From assembly GCA_963726765.1 (NCBI GenBank), contig CAVSDH010000004.1:372001-436000 (forward strand): 64,000 bases of DNA. The letters are read 5' to 3'. The notes under the pieces are model-generated. The model was not told where the DNA came from and ran no database searches. It worked only from the letters and a program-made list of their open reading frames with translations. Source of the stretch: CAIWHR01 sp963726765. Its GTDB lineage: Bacteria > Pseudomonadota > Gammaproteobacteria > Burkholderiales > Casimicrobiaceae. Position numbers and translations under genes: made by a program. Positions 27,613-36,460 of the stretch are shown here, in pieces (position 1 is the first letter of the stretch; each line of letters opens with the position of its first letter).

Positions 27613-28583
27613 GGTAGCAGAACCGTCGCGCCGGTCGTGCCGCGCGACTCGAGCGCGCGGTGCGCTGACGCAGCGTCCTTCAGCGCGAACGTCTGCCGCG
27701 GCTCGCTCACGATCTTGCCGGCGAGCACGAGGTCGAACAGCTCGGCGGCCATCGCTGCAACGTCCTCGCGTTTCGCGGCGTAGGTGAACAGCGTGGGCCG
27801 GGTCACGTAGAGCGAGCCCTTTGCCGACAGCTGCAGGATGTCGAATGGAGGCACCGGCCCCGAAGCATTGCCGTAACTCACGAAAAGGCCGCGGGGCGAG
27901 AGGCAATCGAGCGAACCCGGGAACGTGTCCTTGCCCACGCCGTCGTACACGACGGGCACGCCCTTGCCGCCCGTCAGCGCCTTGACTCGCTCGACGAAAT
28001 TCTCGCGCGTGTAGACGATCGTGTGCGCGCATCCGTTGGCCTTCGCGAGCGCCGCCTTCTCCTCCGATCCGACCGTGCCGATCATCGTTACCCCCAGCGC
28101 CCGCGCCCATTGGCACGCGATGAGCCCCACGCCCCCCGCCGCCGCATGGAAGAGGATCGTCTCGCCTGCCTTCAGTCGATACGTTTGCCGAAACAGGTAC
28201 TGGACCGTGAAGCCCTTCAGCATGAGCGTCGCTGCGACGCGGTCCGAAATGCCGTCGGGCAGCTTGACCAGGCGGTCCGCCGGCATCACGCGGCCCTCGC
28301 TGTACGCGCCGAGTGGGCCACCGCAATAGGCGACGCGGTCGCCGGGCTTGACCCAGTCGACGCCGCTGCCTACCGCCTCGACGACACCTGCGGCCTCGCT
28401 ACCGATGCCCGAAGGGAGTGCGAGCTTGTAGAGCCCGCTGCGATGGTAGGTGTCGATGTAATTGACGCCAACCGCCGTGTGATGCACACGGGCCTCGCCG
28501 GGACCGGGATTTCCGACCGCGACTTCGTCCCAGGTCAGAACGTCCGGGCCGCCGGTGGCATGAATGCGAATCGCGTGAGGCAT
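27609..28583 (-). CDS. qor: NADPH:quinone oxidoreductase (zeta-crystallin type)
   Basis: About 324 residues from ATG 28583 (MPHAIRIHATGGPDVLTW); a further upstream in-frame codon is less typical. It has the medium-chain dehydrogenase fold without zinc ligands. YIDTYHRSGLYKLALPSGIG is a QOR hallmark, and the nucleotide-binding motif is LFHAAAGGVGLIACQWA. It reduces quinones with NADPH, one electron at a time in characterised members. The gene ends against nnr and is preceded on the same strand by crcB. Confidence 0.92.
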   Translation of the reverse strand: MPHAIRIHATGGPDVLTWDEVAVGNPGPGEARVHHTAVGVNYIDTYHRSGLYKLALPSGIGSEAAGVVEAVGSGVDWVKPGDRVAYCGGPLGAYSEGRVMPADRLVKLPDGISDRVAATLMLKGFTVQYLFRQTYRLKAGETILFHAAAGGVGLIACQWARALGVTMIGTVGSEEKAALAKANGCAHTIVYTRENFVERVKALTGGKGVPVVYDGVGKDTFPGSLDCLSPRGLFVSYGNASGPVPPFDILQLSAKGSLYVTRPTLFTYAAKREDVAAMAAELFDLVLAGKIVSEPRQTFALKDAASAHRALESRGTTGATVLLP

Positions 28584-28617
28584 GTTCAATTCCCTTTCGA
28601 TGTAGGACGCGTCGCGT

Positions 28618-28998
28618 TCAGGACGCAATCGCGCGGAAGGTGGCGAAACCCGCCGCGGTGAGCATCAGCGATCCGACGAGGTGTGTCGCGGCCAGCAGCA
28701 AGCCGGTCGCGTATTCGCCGCGCGCCAGAAGTTCCGTCACCTCCGCCGAAAACGTGGAGAACGTCGTAAGCCCGCCCAGGAATCCGGTGACGACGAACAG
28801 GCGCCAGTGCGGAGGCAGGTCATGGCGCACCAGAAAATAGGCGACCGCCAATCCCACGAGATAGCCGCCGACCAGGTTCGAGGCGAGCGTTCCCAGCGGG
28901 AAGTGAGGGAGCCGCGGATTGAGCCATGTCGAGAAGCCCCAGCGCAGCCACGCTCCGAACGCGGCACCGATTCCTACCGCGGCGAACTCTCCGAACAT
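28618..28998 (-). CDS. crcB: CrcB/Fluc fluoride channel
   Basis: 126 residues with four membrane segments. GAAFGAWLRWGFSTWLN, LGTLASNLVGGYLVGL and GFLGGLTTFSTFSAE are the diagnostic Fluc motifs, the last containing the Phe/Thr pore residues. It exports fluoride as a dual-topology dimer. I looked for but could not identify a fluoride riboswitch in the short gap upstream. Confidence 0.94.
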   Translation of the reverse strand: MFGEFAAVGIGAAFGAWLRWGFSTWLNPRLPHFPLGTLASNLVGGYLVGLAVAYFLVRHDLPPHWRLFVVTGFLGGLTTFSTFSAEVTELLARGEYATGLLLAATHLVGSLMLTAAGFATFRAIAS

Positions 28999-29018
28999 GG
29001 GTGCATTCTACGCGTGGT

Positions 29019-29513
29019 TCAGCGGATGAACTGCTCGACATAGTTCGCGGTGAGGCCGCACGCCGCATAGTGGGCGCGGCACATGTCGATCTTCGTCCAC
29101 ACGTCCTCGTAGCCGGTCTGCCGGCCCTGCTCGTCGAGATAGATCATCGCGCCGCTGATATTGAAGAAGGTGATCATCTCCGGGCAATCGTCCGGCACCG
29201 TGAGCGTGTGGACCTCGCCGGGCGGCTCGTAGACGAAGCTGCCCTCCTCGGCGATCCAGTCGTGCTCGAGATAGCGCCAGCGTCCCCTGATCACGTAACC
29301 CACGACGACCATCGGATGTCGATGCCGGGACAGCACGCCGCTCCTGCGCACGCGAAGCAGATTGCACCAGCCTCCGGTCACGGTGTTGAGCAGCAGCGGG
29401 CGAAACCAGACATCCGGCGACTGAGGCACCCATACCCGCTCGTCGTCGGGGATTGCCCCTACCGCGATTTCCGGCTGAATCCCGCGCGCCGCGACCCGCT
29501 CGTGTACGGTCAC
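29019..29513 (-). CDS. Cupin-domain dioxygenase-like protein
   Basis: 164 residues from GTG 29513, which overlaps the upstream stop (GTGA). A single cupin barrel has metal ligands in SRHRHPMVVVGYVIRGRW (two His and downstream) and VYEPPGEVHTL (Glu, His). The sequence resembles the 2,4'-dihydroxyacetophenone dioxygenase-type cupins, including WVPQSPDVWFRPLLLNTVTG and a tail YAACGLTANYVEQFI. The substrate is not known. The surrounding sugar-acid genes suggest a catabolic role but do not prove it. Confidence 0.7.
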   Translation of the reverse strand: MTVHERVAARGIQPEIAVGAIPDDERVWVPQSPDVWFRPLLLNTVTGGWCNLLRVRRSGVLSRHRHPMVVVGYVIRGRWRYLEHDWIAEEGSFVYEPPGEVHTLTVPDDCPEMITFFNISGAMIYLDEQGRQTGYEDVWTKIDMCRAHYAACGLTANYVEQFIR

Positions 29514-29839
29514 TGCGTCCCTTGACGGACCATCGCCTTCAGGGCGGCGATTTCGGCGGCGACCGTGTTGCCGTGCGGCAACGGCCTGTGCGCGCGGCGA
29601 TACCAGTACTTCGCGTTGTCGAGATCGCCTTCCACCAGGTGCACGATGCCATGCGCCCAGCAGCCGAGCGCGGTCGCGTCCTTTTGCACCATCGCGTGCG
29701 CGGACTGCCATTCGCCCGCCTCGAGGTGCTGGACCACTTTCACGAAAGGTATCGGCGACGCCTTGTCGATCGGCGCGCTGCGCACTGCTTTGGCAACCGG
29801 CGGATGACGTGTCGACTTTGCGAGCGGTGAGACCGACAT
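29510..29839 (-). CDS. Conserved small protein with TPR-like helix
   Basis: 109 residues, no signal peptide or membrane segment. A basic, Pro-rich start is followed by FVKVVQHLEAGEWQSAHAMV and GIVHLVEGDLDNAKYWYRRA, a helix pair resembling a tetratricopeptide unit. It is coupled to the cupin gene by a GTGA overlap and follows the SDR gene by 12 bp, so all three are probably one transcript. Function not recognised. Confidence 0.65.
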   Translation of the reverse strand: MSVSPLAKSTRHPPVAKAVRSAPIDKASPIPFVKVVQHLEAGEWQSAHAMVQKDATALGCWAHGIVHLVEGDLDNAKYWYRRAHRPLPHGNTVAAEIAALKAMVRQGTQ

Positions 29840-29851
29840 CCTCTCCTCCCT

Positions 29852-30598
29852 TCACGCGACCAGATAGCCCCCGTCGACCGGAATGACGGCACCGGTGACG
29901 AATTCTGCTGCCGGCGAACACAGGAACACGACGGTCCCCGCGACATCGTCCGGCTCCCCCCAGCGTCCGAGCGGCGTGCGCGCCAGAATGGCGGCGCTGC
30001 GCTCGTGATCGTCCTGCAACGTCCGCGTAAGCGCGGTGGCAATCCACCCCGGCGCGACGGCGTTGACGCGAATTCTATCCTCCGCGTACGCAATTGCCAG
30101 CGATTTCGTGAGCTGCGCGAGCCCGCCCTTGCTCGCACTGTAGCCCGGCACGCGCCCGCCTCCGAAAAAAGCCAGCATCGACGTAACGTTGACGATGCAT
30201 CCCTTTGATTTTGCGAGCACCGGCCGCGCAGCCGCGCAGAGTCGCATCGCGCCGGTCAGGTTGATGTCGACGACGTCGGCGAAGACCACCGGATCGTGCT
30301 CGGCGTCCCGCCGGATCACGCCGGCCGCGTTGACCAGGATGTCGAGGCGCGGGAGGTTGCCGACAAGAGTGCCAATCGCCGCCGTGTTGCGAACGTCGAG
30401 CGCCAGCGCATCGCGACCACGGAAATCGGGCCGGCTGCGCGCGGCGTCGGCTTCCTCTGCGGTCGCGCCGGTCACGGTCACGACCGCTCCGCACGCGGCG
30501 AGCGCGTCTCCGATCGCAGCACCGATGCCGCCCGTCCCGCCGGAGATCAGCGCGACGCGGCCCCGCAGCAGGTCGTCGCGGAACGTGGCGGCCTTCAT
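29852..30598 (-). CDS. Short-chain dehydrogenase/reductase, probably of sugar-acid metabolism
   Basis: 248 residues with a classical SDR fold: cofactor motif ALISGGTGGIGAAIGDALA, NAAGVIRR, catalytic Ser in VNVTSMLAF, and YSASKGG with the Tyr-x3-Lys pair, ending VTGAVIPVDGGY. The ATG overlaps the kdgK stop (ATGA). This suggests it acts on a deoxy-gluconate intermediate, like KduD/gluconate 5-dehydrogenase types. The exact substrate cannot be told from sequence. Confidence 0.85.
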   Translation of the reverse strand: MKAATFRDDLLRGRVALISGGTGGIGAAIGDALAACGAVVTVTGATAEEADAARSRPDFRGRDALALDVRNTAAIGTLVGNLPRLDILVNAAGVIRRDAEHDPVVFADVVDINLTGAMRLCAAARPVLAKSKGCIVNVTSMLAFFGGGRVPGYSASKGGLAQLTKSLAIAYAEDRIRVNAVAPGWIATALTRTLQDDHERSAAILARTPLGRWGEPDDVAGTVVFLCSPAAEFVTGAVIPVDGGYLVA

Positions 30599-31525
30599 GC
30601 CGCCGCCAGAAGAGCCCGCACTGCATCGTCGCGAGGCAGCGGGGCGACGGCGCCGAATCCCGTCGTGGCGAGCGCGGCGGCCGCATTGGCGTAGCGCGCC
30701 GCCTCGAACGGCGTGTCGCCTTTGAACAGACGCGCGGCGAACGCACCGTCGAAACAATCGCCGGCGCCCGTCGCATCGATGCAATCGACGCGATGGCCTC
30801 GAATCTCCTCGATTCGGCGGCCGTCGGAGACGACGACCCCTTCACCGCCGCGCTTGAGGGCGACAACCGGCGCGCCTTGCCGGTGACACCAGTCGATGAT
30901 CGCGCCGATCGCATCGCAGCCTGAAAGTGTCTTCGCTTCGTCGAGACTGGGGAGACACCAGTCGCACTGGGCGATCGTCGCGACGATCGTCGCGCGTGCC
31001 CGCGCGAGCGGCCAGAGCTTCGTGCGCAGATTCGGGTCATACGAGACGCGGGCGCCCGCGCTCTTGGCGACCGCGATCGCCTCGAATACCGCGTCGCAGG
31101 CACCCGCACTGATCGCCTGGCTGATGCCGGAGACGTGGAAGATCTTCGCCGCGCCCACGAGGTCCGCCGGAAGAGTCTCCGGCGTCATTCGTGACGCCGC
31201 CGAGCCGGTGCGGAGGTAGGAAAATTCGTGACCGCGGAGGCCATGCGTTACGAAATAGACGCCGGTGGGCGCCAGAGCGTCGGCGGCGACACCGCGCGTG
31301 TCCACACCTTCGGTGCGCCACAGATCGACCAGCATGCGCCCGAACGCGTCGTCGCCCACACGGGTCACGTAGCCGACGCGCCCTGGCTCCCCGACGAGCC
31401 GCGCGGCGGCAATCGCCATGTTCGACGTGTCGCCGCCGAAACCGCGCAGATAATGCGTCGGAGGCTTCGGCCCGCGCCTGGTTGAACTCGATCATCGCCT
31501 CGCCGAGCGCGACGATCGATGGCAT
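30595..31525 (-). CDS. kdgK: 2-keto-3-deoxygluconate kinase (PfkB family), frameshifted
   Basis: About 310 residues after repair. The N-terminus MPSIVALGEAMIEFNQAR is followed after the shift by HYLRGFGGDTSNMAIAAARL, the sugar-binding hallmark. Removing one base of the CCC (plus strand) at 31471-31473 joins them. Later are SYDPNLRTKLWP and the anion hole/catalytic base IDATGAGDCFDGAFAARLF. It phosphorylates KDG to KDPG in the lower Entner-Doudoroff route. The order kdgK-SDR-small protein-cupin on one strand suggests an operon. Confidence 0.88.
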
Positions 31526-31571
31526 GCCCGAATTCCCTGCCGACATCGAAGTCGCCGCGATTCGTTACCGA

Positions 31572-31742
31572 CTAACTGCGGCGGAAGTCGTGAAGCGGGT
31601 CGGTCCGGGAGCAGACAGCCTCGCGCTGCGAATCGCCGAATTCGAACGGCCGCATTCCCATCGCGGTTGCGTCACGCCGGCTGAAGGATTGCGCGCGCAG
31701 GAATGCGGAAAACACGGCAGGGGACGTGCACCGGCGGGACAT
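31572..31742 (-). CDS. Short hypothetical open frame in the kdgK-dgoK spacer
   Basis: The roughly 300-bp interval 31526-31831 has no recognisable gene. The best candidate is a 56-codon frame from ATG 31742 with a good GGAGGA ribosome site 5 bp upstream, giving a basic, Ser/Arg-rich peptide ending in DPLHDFRRS. It has no known family. It may equally be a leader or a damaged remnant. Confidence 0.25.
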   Translation of the reverse strand: MSRRCTSPAVFSAFLRAQSFSRRDATAMGMRPFEFGDSQREAVCSRTDPLHDFRRS

Positions 31743-31831
31743 GCGCTCCTCCATCGACTGGCCATCGCGGCCGCCAGTGTAACGCGGATCCTGACGTCGA
31801 CGAATGAGTCCATGCAGCCGCAGCGCCGCTT

Positions 31832-32761
31832 CTAATGCACGAGTTTCGCCACCTTCGCAATCCACCACAGTCCGCGCGCCGCGGCATGCTCGATGCCCGA
31901 TTCCGACGCAATGCCGGCTTCGCGCATCGCGATTTCGTAGCGTTCGCAAAGCGGGCGGGCGCCGACGAGCAGCACCGACGATGGCTGCACGCCGTGGGCG
32001 CGTGCCCAGTCGCGACCCGCGGCGACCTCGCTCCCCACGAGCAGCCCGGAAAGATAGTCGCCCGTGTCCTGCGGTGCGAGATCGGCGCGAAGCGCGAGTG
32101 TCCTCGCGCCGAACAGCCGGTGCAGCAGGGAATCTGCCGGACCGCCCTGGGTCAGCGCCAGGCGCACGCCGCGCGTGAACGCCGCGGCGTCAATCGGCGA
32201 CGTCGAGGCGCCCGCCATGCGACCGAGGATGCTGTGCTCACGGAGGACTGCGTAGACTTCACCGGTCATGAACGTCGCGAAAGCTTCGATCGTCCCGTCG
32301 CGCACGATCGCCCACTTGCTGTGCGTGCCCGGCATGACCGCAAGTGTCAACGGAGCACCGCCACCGACGGCACCGACGATCTGCGTCTCCTCGCCACGCA
32401 TGACGTCGGGTACGCCATCGTCGTCGCGACACGCAAGACCCGGCACGATCGCGAGCGCGTCGTCGGGCGACGTCACGATCCCGCGCGCGAGCGCGTCGCG
32501 GGTCGCCGGACAGTCGACGTACGGCGCCTCGACCCAACCCTGCCGGCTCCCGATCATCCCGCACGCGAGGCGCGGCACCGGGTCCGTGGCCCATTCCCCG
32601 AGGAGCTGCTCCAGCGCCTGCGCAAAGCCGTCCCGCACGTGCTGGATGCCAAGCGGTGCCTCGCGTGCTTCCAGCACCGAACCTTCGGCATCGAGTCGAT
32701 ACGCGCGCGCCGAGGTGGTTCCCCAGTCGACGGCGATCAGGGCAATCGCGCCTGCCGTCAT
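31832..32761 (-). CDS. dgoK: 2-dehydro-3-deoxygalactonokinase
   Basis: 309 residues of the DgoK fold (ASKHA-type). IALIAVDWGTTSARAYRLD is the phosphate-1 motif, GMIGSRQGWVEAPYV and MPGTHSKWAIVRDG are DgoK signatures. It makes 2-dehydro-3-deoxy-6-phosphogalactonate from KDGal. Having both a PfkB-type KDG kinase and DgoK within 1.3 kb suggests the cluster handles two epimeric keto-deoxy acids. The matching aldolase (dgoA/eda) is not in the window. Confidence 0.92.
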   Translation of the reverse strand: MTAGAIALIAVDWGTTSARAYRLDAEGSVLEAREAPLGIQHVRDGFAQALEQLLGEWATDPVPRLACGMIGSRQGWVEAPYVDCPATRDALARGIVTSPDDALAIVPGLACRDDDGVPDVMRGEETQIVGAVGGGAPLTLAVMPGTHSKWAIVRDGTIEAFATFMTGEVYAVLREHSILGRMAGASTSPIDAAAFTRGVRLALTQGGPADSLLHRLFGARTLALRADLAPQDTGDYLSGLLVGSEVAAGRDWARAHGVQPSSVLLVGARPLCERYEIAMREAGIASESGIEHAAARGLWWIAKVAKLVH

Positions 32762-32792
32762 GTGCGACCGCCGGTACGGCGGGCGCCGTCTC

Positions 32793-33264
32793 TCACGTCT
32801 TGATTCCCGGAGTTTCGTTCCATCGCGCCGCAGCGTCGTCGTCGCTGGCGCGCGCGTCGACCCATCGATCTCCCTCGGGCGTCGCTTCCTTTTTCCAGAA
32901 TGGCGCGCGCGTCTTCAGGTAATCCATGATGAATTCGCATGCCGCAAACGCCTCGCCGCGATGTGCGCTCGTGACTCCCACGAGGACGATCTGATCCGCC
33001 GGCGCAAGCGGGCCGACGCGATGGATCACGAGGGCATCGAGGATATCCCAGCGGGATTTCGCTTCGACGACGATGGCGCCGAGCGCCTTCTCGGTCATCC
33101 CGGGATAGTGCTCGAGCGTGAGCGTCGCGACGCTCACGATCGTCGTTCACGTCGCGGACAGTGCCGATGAAGACAGCGACCGCACCCACGCGGCGATCTC
33201 CGTCGCGCAGCGCTGCAATCTCGTGTGCGACGTCGAAATCCGCCGTCTGGATGCGTACGGTCAT
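32793..33264 (-). CDS. moaE: Molybdopterin synthase catalytic subunit, frameshifted
   Basis: About 156 residues after joining two frames near 33139. The N-terminal part MTVRIQTADFDVAHEIAAL and AVFIGTVRDVND is followed after one dropped base by VSVATLTLEHYPGMTEKAL. Later come IHRVGPLAPADQIVLVGV, SAHRGEAFAACEFIMDYLKT and PFWKKEAT with catalytic lysines known in MoaE. It inserts the dithiolene sulphurs into precursor Z, using MoaD, whose gene ends 8 bp upstream. Confidence 0.9.
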
Positions 33265-33272
33265 CGTCCGAT

Positions 33273-33548
33273 TCAGCCGCCCGTCACCGGCGGAAACAAT
33301 GCAACTTCATCGCCAGGTCGCACCGGGGTGCCGGGCTGCGCGATGTCGTGGTTGACTGCGATCCGCACGGCGCGCCCCGGCGCGAGCTCGGCGGCCCAAA
33401 CGCCCCCGCGCCCGGCGAGCCACGTCCGCACCTGGGCAGCGGTGGCAACGTCCGGGGGAAGCAGAACGCGCTCGCTCGCGGCTCCGAATGCGTCGCGCAA
33501 CCGGGCGAGATAGACGAGCGTCAGGTCACGGGCGGGGGCGTCGGGCAT
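33273..33548 (-). CDS. moaD: Molybdopterin synthase sulphur carrier subunit
   Basis: 91 residues of beta-grasp fold ending in Gly-Gly (LFPPVTGG), the thiocarboxylate site. VYLARLRDAFG near the start is typical. It carries sulphur to MoaE, encoded immediately downstream. With mobB 0.9 kb away this marks active molybdenum cofactor synthesis, although moaA, moaC and moeA are elsewhere. Confidence 0.93.
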   Translation of the reverse strand: MPDAPARDLTLVYLARLRDAFGAASERVLLPPDVATAAQVRTWLAGRGGVWAAELAPGRAVRIAVNHDIAQPGTPVRPGDEVALFPPVTGG

Positions 33549-33611
33549 CCGGGGTCGTCATCGTGCCGCAGGCGGGCGCCGATGCTATCAGGCCGCGCGG
33601 GGTACCGCGGG

Positions 33612-34293
33612 TCAGAACTTGAACTGAACGCCGAGCTTGACCTGGTCGGTCTCGGGCAGGCTCGTGCCGAATTCACCGGCGAATCGGCCGAATCGGCTGT
33701 ACTCGAGTCGCAGGCCGAGCGCCGAATTCATGTCGTAGCGCATTCCGACGCCGTAATTCACTCCGTCCCTGATGCCACGCGCGCCAGTGACAGAATTCGG
33801 AGCCGCACCAACGAGCTGCGGCGCATCCGCTTGCGCATAACCGAGTCGGCCATACAGCGCGACGGACTTGTAGATGTTCCAGCTCGTGAACACGTCGACA
33901 TTGAGGCTGCGGCTTTGCACGTCGTGCACTCCCGGCCCGAAGCGCAATCCGACACCACGCGGTGCGCCCGCGGTGTCGAGTGGACGCAGGGCGTACTGAT
34001 CGAGCGAACTCACCGCCGCCTCGACTGCAAGATCGTTCTGCCAGCGATATCCGCCGAAGAGCAGCGCCCGCGATGCCGATTCGTCGACGACCGAAACGGA
34101 GGTCCGGCTCAACGACGGGGCCGCCGCGCCGAAATTCACACCAACCCCGCTCGGAGTGTTGTCGCGATACGACACTCCGCCGTAAAAACCGTCGGTACGG
34201 GGACCATCCGCGTTCTCGACCGCACATTGCTTGACTTACGAAGCCAAGTGCAAGTGAAATCGAGATAACAGATGCAGTTAATTGAATTCTCAT
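33612..34293 (-). CDS. Outer-membrane beta-barrel protein, frameshifted in the signal peptide region
   Basis: About 226 residues after repair. A signal peptide (MRIQLTASVISISLALGFVS) in one frame continues after one extra base near 34222-34227 as ...VENADGPRTDGFYGGVSYRD. The mature part alternates hydrophobic residues as in an eight-stranded OmpA/OmpW-like barrel, e.g. FGGYRWQNDLAVEAAVSSLD and VALYGRLGYAQAD, and ends in VKLGVQFKF with the terminal Phe of outer-membrane proteins. The ligand is unknown. The first codons and upstream DNA are noticeably AT-richer than neighbours. Confidence 0.8.
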
Positions 34294-34445
34294 GACTAAA
34301 ATGATTGCCGTGCTTGCGACCTCTCCGCGTTCACGACCAACTTAGTTCACTACAGCTCATAACACGTCAACGATTCGCTGCGTTTCCAAGGGTTTGGCAG
34401 CTAGATTGACGTTCAGTTTCACGTTACTCGCGGGGGTTGACCAAG

Positions 34446-34988
34446 TCAATCCGCCATCCGCCAGGCGCCGGCGTTCCGCCAGACGAACGTCGCGACCGCC
34501 TCGTGGTCGTCGAGTCCGAAAACGGGAAGCGACGGGCCCGATTTGACGGGCAGCGCGCCGGGACTGTCGGTCGCAATCGCCAGGATGTGCGGGTCCCCGG
34601 GATGGAGAAGCGGCTTGCCCACGGAGGCCCGCCACACTTCTAGCTTCGGAATGGGCGCCGCCTTGAATCCCTCGATGAGCGCGAGGTCGCAGGGCGAAAG
34701 CCGTGAAAGCGCTTCGTTCATCGACAGTTCGTTTTCGCCACTCAGCTCGTGCATCAACGCCCAGCGCACGCCGGAGGACACCAGCACTTCTGTGCAGCCC
34801 GCGCGTCGGTGCCGGTACGAATCCTTGCCGGGCTGATCGACGTCGAAGCTGTGATGCGCGTGCTTGACGAGCGAGACGCGCAGACCGAGGCCGACAAGGC
34901 GCGGGATCACCTGCTCGATCAGCGTCGTCTTGCCGCTTCCCGACCAGCCCGCGAATCCGAATATGCGCATCGTGCCGTCCGTTTCCAT
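34446..34988 (-). CDS. mobB: Molybdopterin-guanine dinucleotide biosynthesis adapter protein
   Basis: About 180 residues, a P-loop GTPase. Walker A is GFAGWSGSGKTTLIEQVI at about 10-27, followed by LVKHAHHSFDVDQPGKDSYR, specific to MobB. It assists MobA in attaching GMP to molybdopterin. Start may be ATG 34988 or the internal ATG 34970 (MRIFGFAG). The 150 bp between it and the barrel gene hold a TTGACCAAGTCAA palindrome at 34437-34449 overlapping its stop. Confidence 0.9.
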   Translation of the reverse strand: METDGTMRIFGFAGWSGSGKTTLIEQVIPRLVGLGLRVSLVKHAHHSFDVDQPGKDSYRHRRAGCTEVLVSSGVRWALMHELSGENELSMNEALSRLSPCDLALIEGFKAAPIPKLEVWRASVGKPLLHPGDPHILAIATDSPGALPVKSGPSLPVFGLDDHEAVATFVWRNAGAWRMAD

Positions 34989-35072
34989 CCGGCCATTCTA
35001 CCGGCGCACCGCCTGCCCCTACGCCTCCTCCGCCGTCGACATTGCGTACGCGCGACGATAAGCTGCAGACAT

Positions 35073-35720
35073 ATGCCCCGCCCGTCGCACCTTGCCGTGC
35101 CCACGTCGAATGCATCGCCGGCAACCGAGCCGGCGCGCGCCGTCGAGGGTGTCATCGAGCGTGTCATCTCGGACGTGCCGCCAGCGCGTACCCATCGCGT
35201 TCCCGATGCCGCGCGTTCGGCCGAGAAGGTCGCACGCGATGCGGCGCAAAAAGCCGCAGTGCTTTCGGGTTCGCTGGCGCTGCCGCCGGGACCGATCGGC
35301 ATGCTCACCGTCCTGCCCGATCTCTATCTCATCTGGAAGGTTCAGCGGCAGATGGTCGCGGACATCTTCGCGTTGCACGGGCGCGACGCGGAGCTCACGC
35401 GCTCGCACATGCTCTACTGTCTTTTCCGGCACATGGCGAGCCAGGTCGCCCGTGACGTCGTCGTGCGCGCCGGCCAGCGGGCGGTCGTTCAGCAGCTCTC
35501 CGCCGGCGCCCTCGGCGCCCTGCTCGGCAACATCGGGATTTCAATCACGCAGCGAGTCGCGGGCAATGCGGCGAGTCGCTGGGTGCCGATCGCGGGCGCC
35601 GCCGCGGTCGGCGCCTACGCATACTGGGACACGATGCAGGTCGCGAAGACCGCGTATCGGCTGCTCGATGCATCGCGGCCCGACGTCACCTCGCCGAAGG
35701 CTTCAAACGCGAAGGACTGA
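35073..35720 (+). CDS. EcsC family protein
   Basis: About 215 residues. After a variable Ser/Pro/Ala-rich 50-residue start comes the EcsC-like domain: AALPPGPIGMLTVLPDLY-like segment (LALPPGPIGMLTVLPDLYLI), WKVQRQMVADIFALHG, and two hydrophobic helices (SAGALGALLGNIGISIT and WVPIAGAAAVGAYAYWD). EcsC-domain proteins are membrane-associated and poorly understood. The next gene starts 2 bp later. Confidence 0.75.
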   Translation: MPRPSHLAVPTSNASPATEPARAVEGVIERVISDVPPARTHRVPDAARSAEKVARDAAQKAAVLSGSLALPPGPIGMLTVLPDLYLIWKVQRQMVADIFALHGRDAELTRSHMLYCLFRHMASQVARDVVVRAGQRAVVQQLSAGALGALLGNIGISITQRVAGNAASRWVPIAGAAAVGAYAYWDTMQVAKTAYRLLDASRPDVTSPKASNAKD

Positions 35721-35722
35721 CG

Positions 35723-36460
35723 ATGTGCGGCCGCTACGAACTGCACAGTCACCCGGCGGCGATCGCCCTCGCGTTCGACCTGCCGCACTCGCCCGACGTT
35801 CACGCGCGTTACAACATCGCACCGATGACCGACGTCGGCATCGTCCGCGTCAGCGGCGAGGGGCAGCGCGAATTCGTCCGTGTGCGCTGGGGCCTCGTTC
35901 CGCGCTGGGCGAAGGACACCACGATCGGCAGCAAGATGATCAACGCGCGCGGCGAGACGATCGCCGAGAAGCCGTCGTTTCGCACCGCTTACCGGCGCCA
36001 TCGCTGCCTCCTCCCGACCGACGGCTTCTACGAGTGGGCCGCGGTGAGGACCGGCGACACGTCGCGCAAGCAGCCGCTGCACATCGGGATGAAGGATGCG
36101 TCGCTGTTCGCGTTCGGCGGACTCTACGAGCGCTGGCGCTCGGCCGAAGGCGAGGTTCTCGACACCTGCACGATCGTCACCGTGGCGGCGAACGAGCTGC
36201 TCCTGTCCGTGCACGAGCGGATGCCCATGATCGTGGCGCCCCGCGACTACGCGCGCTGGCTGGATCCCGCCAACGCCGACGTCGCCGACCTGATCGCGCC
36301 CTACCCTTCGGCGGAAATGACCTATTACCCGGTTTCGACGCGCGTCAACAACGTCCGCCACGACGAGGCGTCGCTGATCGAGCGCACGGCGCCAATCGCC
36401 GACGGGGAGACCGAGCACGAGCCGCCTCCGCATCCGCCCGAGCAGGAATCGCTTTTCTGA
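35723..36460 (+). CDS. yedK: SRAP (HMCES/YedK) family abasic-site processing protein
   Basis: 245 residues. The catalytic Cys2 follows the initiator Met (MCGRYELHS). Further signature residues are ARYNIAPMTDVGIVR, WGLVPRWAKD, INARGETIAEKPSFR and LLPTDGFYEWAAV, with His in VHERMPMIV. The family crosslinks to abasic sites in single-stranded DNA to protect them. Length and motifs are standard, with a short Pro/Glu-rich tail. It is convergent with cusA. Confidence 0.94.
   Translation: MCGRYELHSHPAAIALAFDLPHSPDVHARYNIAPMTDVGIVRVSGEGQREFVRVRWGLVPRWAKDTTIGSKMINARGETIAEKPSFRTAYRRHRCLLPTDGFYEWAAVRTGDTSRKQPLHIGMKDASLFAFGGLYERWRSAEGEVLDTCTIVTVAANELLLSVHERMPMIVAPRDYARWLDPANADVADLIAPYPSAEMTYYPVSTRVNNVRHDEASLIERTAPIADGETEHEPPPHPPEQESLF

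Noticed and set aside
34437..34449. TTGACCAAGTCAA as an FNR box near mobB
   Set aside because: The half-sites are 3 bp apart, not 4, and the site overlaps the mobB stop. It may be a palindrome of another kind, but it is not an FNR site.
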